From: Syngnathus acus
Taxonomy: Eukaryota > Chordata > Actinopteri > Syngnathiformes > Syngnathidae
Length of the DNA: 64,000 nucleotides
Assembly: GCF_901709675.1 (NCBI RefSeq)
Contig: NC_051092.1
Span: forward strand, 15,664,991-15,728,990
Direction of reading: 5' to 3'
Shown: piece by piece, positions 61,801 to 64,000 of the stretch
Layout: each line of letters starts with the position of its first letter
Numbering within the stretch: the first letter of the stretch is position 1
Made by a program: the position numbers and the translations under genes
Notes under the pieces: generated by a model
Seen by the model: the letters and a program-made list of their open reading frames with translations, nothing else
What the model was told of the DNA's origin: nothing
Database searches by the model: none

Positions 61801-63797
61801 CTCGCAATCTCCATGAGCCTCAGCAAAGTGTAAACAATCGCGTTTCTCAAACGATCTCCTATAAAATGATCGGAACTGACTAAAGTTCGATCTAACGCAT
61901 TGGTACTACTTACCTATGTTTCCCTTCCATATCAATCCGTAAATTTACTCGAAACATTAACAGAGCAGCCTATTTTGAAATGAAATAGCCTCGCGGGTAC
62001 AACAGCTATTCGGTGACGCCCCCTGACTACAGTTGCCGTAATGCTGGGAAGCGATGCGACCTTGTAATTTACTAGTCGTACTAAAACGTACTGAAACATT
62101 TTGGCAGAGCACTGTGTACAACCAGTATGGATCAACAAATTCATCAGTTGATCCATATAAGGCGCACTGGCCTATAAGGCGCACTGTCGGCTTTTGAGAA
62201 AAGTTTAGGTTTTTAGGTGCGCCTTTTAGGGCGGAAAATACGGTACTCACACCAGAGTACCGAATGTTTCGGACTATAAGTCGCGTTTTTTTTCATAGTT
62301 TGGGTGGGGGGACGACTTTTCTGAGGAGCGACTTATATGTGAATTTTTTCACAAATTTTCAAAATACAAAAAAAAAAAGTGAAACCGCGATGTAGCAAGG
62401 GATTACTGTAATTTGAATTTCAAATGACGTCAGCGGCGCGGCGGTTGTTTACATAAAGGACAAAGATTCGATTACGGGATGACGAAGATGACGAAGGGCC
62501 CCACGTACGACCGGCATCATGAGCGGCTTTGTTTGTAAGTGACACGGAGGACGAAGAGTTTGAAGGATTTAATGATTTGGAGTGACACAGAAGGTTTGAA
62601 AAATTATTATGGCTTTTACGCACACCCTGTCCTACTCTACGGAGCTCTCTTTCACCTCCGTGGATGGAAGTCGGGGGCCGGCGCTCGGCCCGGTGGCTGG
62701 CCGGGGACGATGGATGGGGCTCAGACATGGGTTTTACGCACGCCCGGTCCTATTCTATGGAGCTCTCTTCCACCTCCGTGGCTGGAAGTGCCACCTCCGT
62801 GGCTGGAAGTCAACGCCTGGAAGTCGACGCCGGTGCCTGGGGGGTGTGGCGGTGAACTATTTATGTTATAGTTATTTGATATATTTTATTTCGTGTAGCA
62901 ACTTGTATATGTTTTTATCGTTACAGTTCAGTAGTTGTTGGCTCGTTGAACTTCTGTTTTGTTAAATAAAGAGCCGTTTACCAAACCCACGTCTTTCCTG
63001 GTACTTTGTTAACGCTACAATATAGTTAGTTATATACTAGATCTGTGGAATAACGACGAGGCTGACGTCAGCGGCGCACGCGCGGCGTTGTTGACAAAGG
63101 ACGAGGAATTTGATCGATGGATTTAATGATTTGGAGTGACACAGATGGTTTGATAATATTATTGCTTATATAATAGTTATTTGATATATAATTTATATAT
63201 CGTTATATGGGCCTGTGGAATATTTTGAAGTGCAAGCGCCGTCAGCGGCGCGCACCCATTGTTGACATAAAGGACGATCGATGGATTTAATGAATTGGAG
63301 TGACACAGATCGTTTTATAAACGTGTTATTTAAGTAATAGTTATTTGAATAACTCTGAATGTTACGTCAGGCCCGTTCTCAGCTCTTCGTTTGTGTTTAT
63401 GTCACGTTAGTATACCTATCGTTTAGCCTGTTGTTGCTCGTTCATGTCTTTTCTTGGTGTTGGATTTTGTCGAATACATTTCCCCTAAAATGCGACTTAT
63501 ACTCCAGAGCGACTTATATGTTTTTTTTCACGTTATTGTGCATTTTATGGCTAATGCGACGTATATATAAAATACGGTATGTGGCTTGATGGATGGATAG
63601 AAATAAATTATTATTTAGTTGAGTGCATGTATTTACAGTACGTGTGATCCAACCTACCCTAATAGCAATGCTGTACTTGACGACTTTCTTCTCTTGGTGA
63701 GGGTCATAACTATCAGAGCGCATGAGCTCTGGCTGTAGAACGTAACCAGCGTGTCCGTTCAAGCTGAAGAGGGCATGGTTCAGCTGCATGTATTTAT
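40777..63797 (-). CDS. plcg2: Phospholipase C gamma 2, C-terminal part, six exons
   Basis: Phosphoinositide phospholipase that cleaves PIP2 to IP3 and diacylglycerol downstream of immune receptors and tyrosine kinases; cytosolic, recruited to the membrane. Exons in reading order are 63658-63797, 55485-55593, 55241-55390, 47379-47467, 47134-47306 and 40777-40819, with phases that join. They encode the end of the catalytic Y region ([12 protein letters not shown]), the C2 domain ([37 protein letters not shown]) and the tail ([15 protein letters not shown], ending TFYS). The EEELY tail and final FYS identify PLCG2 rather than PLCG1. Earlier exons lie beyond the window. An additional small exon before the last one cannot be excluded. 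Coordinates span introns. Confidence 0.93.
41026..44395 (-). mobile_element. RTE-clade LINE, near full length, in plcg2 intron
   Basis: The (CATC)n tail on the + strand at 41027-41107 is the reverse of the GATG tail. The body runs through the RT and endonuclease to a GC-rich 5' segment up to about 44395. It meets a second RTE copy head to head there. Confidence 0.88.
41110..43970 (-). pseudogene. RTE LINE endonuclease-RT, several frameshifts
   Basis: Reading from high to low coordinates: [16 protein letters not shown] near 43950 (endonuclease start), [13 protein letters not shown] near 43540, [10 protein letters not shown] near 43250, [13 protein letters not shown] near 42290, RQGCPLSP near 42020, [11 protein letters not shown] near 41900 and SSVIR near 41410. 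The pieces lie in several frames, so the gene is inactive. It shares most of its sequence with the copy at 1-2692. Confidence 0.85.
44395..45715 (+). pseudogene. Old, 5'-truncated RTE LINE with internal duplication
   Basis: Plus-strand pieces include [18 protein letters not shown] near 44515 and [18 protein letters not shown] near 44705. The segment around the [11 protein letters not shown] motif is present twice (about 44570-44760 and 44775-44960). A degraded C-terminal part follows ([11 protein letters not shown] near 45400). Many stops show it is older than the other two copies. Confidence 0.8.
45811..46122 (+). mobile_element. Second tRNA-derived SINE family, full length
   Basis: The head AGCTCAGTGGCCTAGTGGTA is followed by the B box GGTTCAAACCC near 45863. 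The body contains GGGACCCATTGCCTCCCTGC, and it ends GACGATCATTGGGACTTTAA before a TCTTTAATCTTTA tail. Confidence 0.88.
46410..46750 (+). mobile_element. CR1/L2-type LINE 3' fragment
   Basis: It contains [16 protein letters not shown]-like coding remnants near 46530, a GAATAAAGTTCTATC signal near 46724 and an ATC-repeat tail. The same 3'-end design is seen in the LINE at 4630-7886. Confidence 0.75.
46751..47133. other. plcg2 intron, nothing recognised
   Basis: An AT-rich stretch with a short duplicated AAAACAAAACAAAGAAAT near 47017 and 47053. Confidence 0.45.
47134..47306 (-). CDS. plcg2: plcg2 exon (C-terminal tail)
   Basis: Acceptor ATGTTTCTCAG, donor GTAAGC. It encodes [20 protein letters not shown], then YNTHTNI and [12 protein letters not shown], ending with two bases of an Arg codon. 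Confidence 0.9.
47379..47467 (-). CDS. plcg2: plcg2 exon (C2 domain end)
   Basis: Acceptor CTTTTTTAAG, donor GTGAGT. It encodes [20 protein letters not shown] and VDIQVLQPE. Confidence 0.93.
47903..48079 (+). repeat. Short Ty3/gypsy-type LTR
   Basis: It starts TGTGGCAG and ends CTGCCTCA, an imperfect inverted terminus. At 177 bp it may be internally deleted. The related 3' half at 52885-53003 ends CTGCCACA, the exact inverse of the start. Confidence 0.65.
48081..48098 (+). other. Primer binding site, tRNA-Trp
   Basis: TGGTGACCCCGACGTGAT directly after the LTR matches the 3' end of vertebrate tRNA-Trp, so the upstream segment is an LTR and the element used a different primer from the provirus at 30.7-39.9 kb. 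Confidence 0.85.
48100..48935 (+). pseudogene. Ty3/gypsy reverse transcriptase remnant
   Basis: Translation gives [20 protein letters not shown], then [10 protein letters not shown] at the catalytic box (normally YxDD, here YLNN), AKCHFGLPV, and after a nested [24 protein letters not shown] and [18 protein letters not shown]. Gag, protease and integrase are absent, so a large internal deletion joined the leader to RT. Stops and the lost aspartates make it inactive. Confidence 0.8.
48511..48630 (+). mobile_element. GATG-tailed SINE 3' fragment nested in gypsy remnant
   Basis: It runs from CAATTGACTGGCAACCGG to AGAAAATGGATGAATGGATG. TTCCTTCCCC flanks both sides (about 48500 and 48633), a short target duplication. 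Confidence 0.85.
48963..50868 (+). mobile_element. F-family DNA element, copy F3 (long form)
   Basis: Left end TACCGTACTTTTCGGACTAT, right end AGTCTGAAAAATACGGTA. It holds the 118-bp minisatellite (about 49775-50100), a TTACAG-AAATAAAGAGCCG segment (50215-50275) like a terminal exon with poly(A) signal, and CREs at 49676 and 50355. A LINE 3' fragment is inserted near the left end. Two large units of the right half (TTTGGAGTGACACAGATGGTT) are repeated. Confidence 0.75.
49046..49545 (-). mobile_element. CR1/L2-type LINE 3' fragment inside F3
   Basis: The reverse strand encodes [20 protein letters not shown] and [20 protein letters not shown], the C-terminal block of these LINEs. It ends in an AAGTCAAAGTCAAAGTCA-type tail at 49046-49065. 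Confidence 0.8.
51064..51876 (+). repeat. Tandem repeat, about 203 bp x 4
   Basis: GTCAATCGCGCATCGCATTC begins units at 51064, 51264, 51469 and 51671. Each unit ends ACGGATGCGCAAGACACGTC. The last unit runs directly into the TATA box. Confidence 0.95.
51882..51889 (+). promoter_or_regulatory. TATA box upstream of small ORF in X2
   Basis: TATATAAA, 83 nt upstream of the ATG at 51965, immediately after the tandem repeats. The arrangement of repeated upstream units, TATA, short leader and ATG is that of a functional promoter. Confidence 0.55.
51965..52057 (+). CDS. 30-codon ORF with signal-peptide-like sequence
   Basis: It reads [20 protein letters not shown] and then [10 protein letters not shown] before TAA. 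The hydrophobic core and small residues before VVP look like a cleavable signal peptide, as in first exons of small secreted proteins. ACAG-GTAATA after codon 4 is a possible splice donor. The start is conserved in X1 (ATG 11840). Source gene not identified. Confidence 0.4.
   Translation: MRITGNILFTTLCLVPFFSAVVPKDDLFLK
52197..52884. other. plcg2 intron, degraded repeat
   Basis: The first 130 bp (CTTACGAACCAGTTTTCAAC and following) probably continue the old element that received F3 and X2. The rest shows nothing recognisable. Confidence 0.4.
52885..53003 (+). repeat. 3' half of a gypsy LTR related to 47903-48079
   Basis: It shares TATCTTGTTGGCAGTCT and ATTTCATACTGCC with the LTR at 47903 and ends CTGCCACA. 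It contains GGAATAAAG, a poly(A)-type signal. Confidence 0.55.
53226..54260 (-). mobile_element. F-family DNA element, copy F4 (shorter form)
   Basis: It starts CCGTATTTTTCAGCCTAAAT and ends TAGTCCGAAAAATACGGTA. The minisatellite is lost, CRE TGACGTCA lies at 53928, and the repeated TTTGGAGTGACACAGATGG unit (here reversed) occurs three times. Confidence 0.72.
54294..54627 (-). mobile_element. tRNA-derived SINE (GATG tail), next to F4
   Basis: A reverse-oriented copy with B-box complement GGAATCGAACC near 54585. Its left flank (GTAATAATAATGATCGTAAT) is the same as that of the SINE next to F1. Confidence 0.85.
54628..55240. other. plcg2 intron, nothing recognised
   Basis: No element or coding motif noticed; the short ORFs have no recognisable content. 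Confidence 0.45.
55241..55390 (-). CDS. plcg2: plcg2 exon (C2 domain middle)
   Basis: Acceptor TGACTGTAG, donor GTATAT. It encodes [20 protein letters not shown] and [20 protein letters not shown], strongly conserved in PLC gamma. Confidence 0.94.
55485..55593 (-). CDS. plcg2: plcg2 exon (C2 domain start)
   Basis: Acceptor TCTTTTGCAG, donor GTATGC. It encodes [20 protein letters not shown] and [16 protein letters not shown], the first C2 strands. Confidence 0.93.
55594..57561. other. plcg2 intron, nothing recognised
   Basis: It contains a short GT repeat near 55710-55760 and otherwise ordinary AT-rich sequence. Confidence 0.45.
57562..59254 (-). mobile_element. F-family DNA element, copy F5
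   Basis: Left end TACCGTAATTTTCAGACTAT, right end TAGTCCGAAAATTACGATA. It contains the minisatellite (about 58580-58870), AAATAAAGAGCC region reversed near 58545, CREs at 58453 and 59077, and a full SINE inserted at 57806-58155. Confidence 0.74.
57806..58155 (-). mobile_element. tRNA-derived SINE inserted in F5
   Basis: CCCTGACGTAACA flanks it on both sides (57793-57805 and from about 58156), a 13-bp target duplication of F5 sequence. So it inserted after F5. Confidence 0.9.
59255..59746. other. plcg2 intron, nothing recognised
   Basis: Plain AT-rich intron. Confidence 0.45.
59747..59898 (+). mobile_element. Second SINE family, 3' truncated
   Basis: The head has AGCTCAGTGGCCTTGTGGTA and the B box GGTTCGATCCC near 59798. 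The sequence diverges after GGGTTGGATTGGGGATGCC. Confidence 0.8.
59899..60633. other. plcg2 intron, possible unclassified repeat
   Basis: A 60-codon open frame at 59935-60117 has no recognisable domain. Nothing else noted. Confidence 0.35.
60634..62245. mobile_element. G-family DNA element with internal satellite
   Basis: Perfect terminal repeats of about 28 bp: TACCGTATTTTCCGCCCTAA at 60634 and TTAGGGCGGAAAATACGGTA ending at 62245. Subterminal TATAAGGCGCACC units occur at both ends (three at the left, two at the right). The interior is a 251-bp tandem array. No transposase. Confidence 0.85.
60827..61990. repeat. 251-bp tandem repeat, about 4.6 copies
   Basis: GTAAACAATCGCGTTTCTCA starts units at 60827, 61078, 61329, 61580 and 61830, i.e. 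periods 251, 251, 251 and 250. The first four units are nearly identical; the last is partial and more diverged. Confidence 0.97.
62258..63579 (+). mobile_element. F-family DNA element, copy F6
   Basis: Left end TACCGAATGTTTCGGACTAT, right end ATATATAAAATACGGTA. It has one to two minisatellite units (62610-62850), TTACAG and AAATAAAGAGCCG near 62930-62980, and CREs at 62425 and 63063. It begins 12 bp after the G element. Confidence 0.74.
63658..63797 (-). CDS. plcg2: plcg2 exon (end of catalytic region)
   Basis: Acceptor GTTCCCCCAG, donor GTAGGT. It encodes [32 protein letters not shown] and KYSIAIR. It ends in phase 0. F6 ends only 79 bp downstream. Confidence 0.93.
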
Positions 63798-64000
63798 CTG
63801 GGGGAACACACGATCATAGAATATTTATTCAATGATAGAGTAATTTATTTCCATTTTCAGGTGACTTTACGTATTAAGCATGTGTTTAAGTCAGACAAGG
63901 CACACTGCTGACCATTTTTTTCTTGCTGCACAGATCCTCCGATAGACTTAATTGTGTCACTTGCTCACCATCATGAAATGAACACACTCTGAGTGGAGAC
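63798..64000. other. plcg2 intron at window edge
   Basis: GTGAGC on the reverse strand at 63963-63968 looks donor-like, but the sequence before it does not read as PLC gamma. Confidence 0.35.

Noticed and set aside
60827-61990. CRISPR-like array
   Set aside because: The 251-bp units are contiguous with no spacers, in a vertebrate transposon.
63969-64000. Further upstream plcg2 exon
   Set aside because: A donor-like GTGAGC is present, but the preceding reading does not match PLC gamma in the required phase.

Overview
This window is nuclear DNA from a teleost fish, probably a spiny-rayed one. The evidence is two split vertebrate genes with fish-like sequence, RTE/Rex3-type and CR1/L2/Rex1-type LINEs, tRNA-derived SINEs with GATG tails, many small DNA transposons, and very long CA, CT and GATA microsatellites. 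The species cannot be named from the sequence. Most long ORFs here are transposon fragments or chance frames; the host coding content is about 1.8 kb.

Host genes: two genes converge. On the + strand, nine exons from 9202 to 23887 encode the C-terminal half of an anoctamin (calcium-activated chloride channel), closest to ANO1; earlier exons lie upstream of the window. On the - strand, six exons from 63797 down to 40777 encode the end of phospholipase C gamma 2 (plcg2): end of the catalytic region, C2 domain and C-terminal tail, including a tiny last exon. Introns of both genes are filled with nested mobile elements.

Region by region: 1-2692 RTE LINE; 2.7-4.3 kb hAT element containing a Tigger-like element; 4.45-8.42 kb Tigger-like element interrupted by a nearly intact CR1/L2-type LINE; 9.2-23.9 kb anoctamin exons with SINEs, an X-family element (11409-12406) and an F-family element (13708-15040) in the introns; 24-30.7 kb intergenic repeats; 30741-39925 a complete endogenous retrovirus on the - strand between the two genes; 40.7-64 kb plcg2 exons separated by two head-to-head RTE LINEs (41-45.7 kb), a degenerate Ty3/gypsy element with a nested SINE (47.9-48.9 kb), several F-family elements, an X-family element with a promoter-like segment (50919-52196), and a G-family element built on a 251-bp tandem repeat (60634-62245).

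The main find is the provirus. Its two 428-bp LTRs look identical and it is flanked by a perfect 5-bp target duplication. It has a primer site matching tRNA-Phe, and open gag, pro, pol and env. Gag, pro and pol lie in one reading frame and are separated by two single UGA stops, each within the heptamer TGACTAG, a context known for efficient stop-codon readthrough. This suggests a retrovirus that makes Gag, Gag-Pro and Gag-Pro-Pol by two successive readthrough events. The pro ORF also carries, after the protease, an extra domain with two H-x-S motifs resembling 2H phosphoesterases. A second theme is that three non-autonomous DNA transposon families (F, G, X) share the outer end TACCGT but have different subterminal TATAAG/CGC-type repeats, and some copies carry promoter-like modules.
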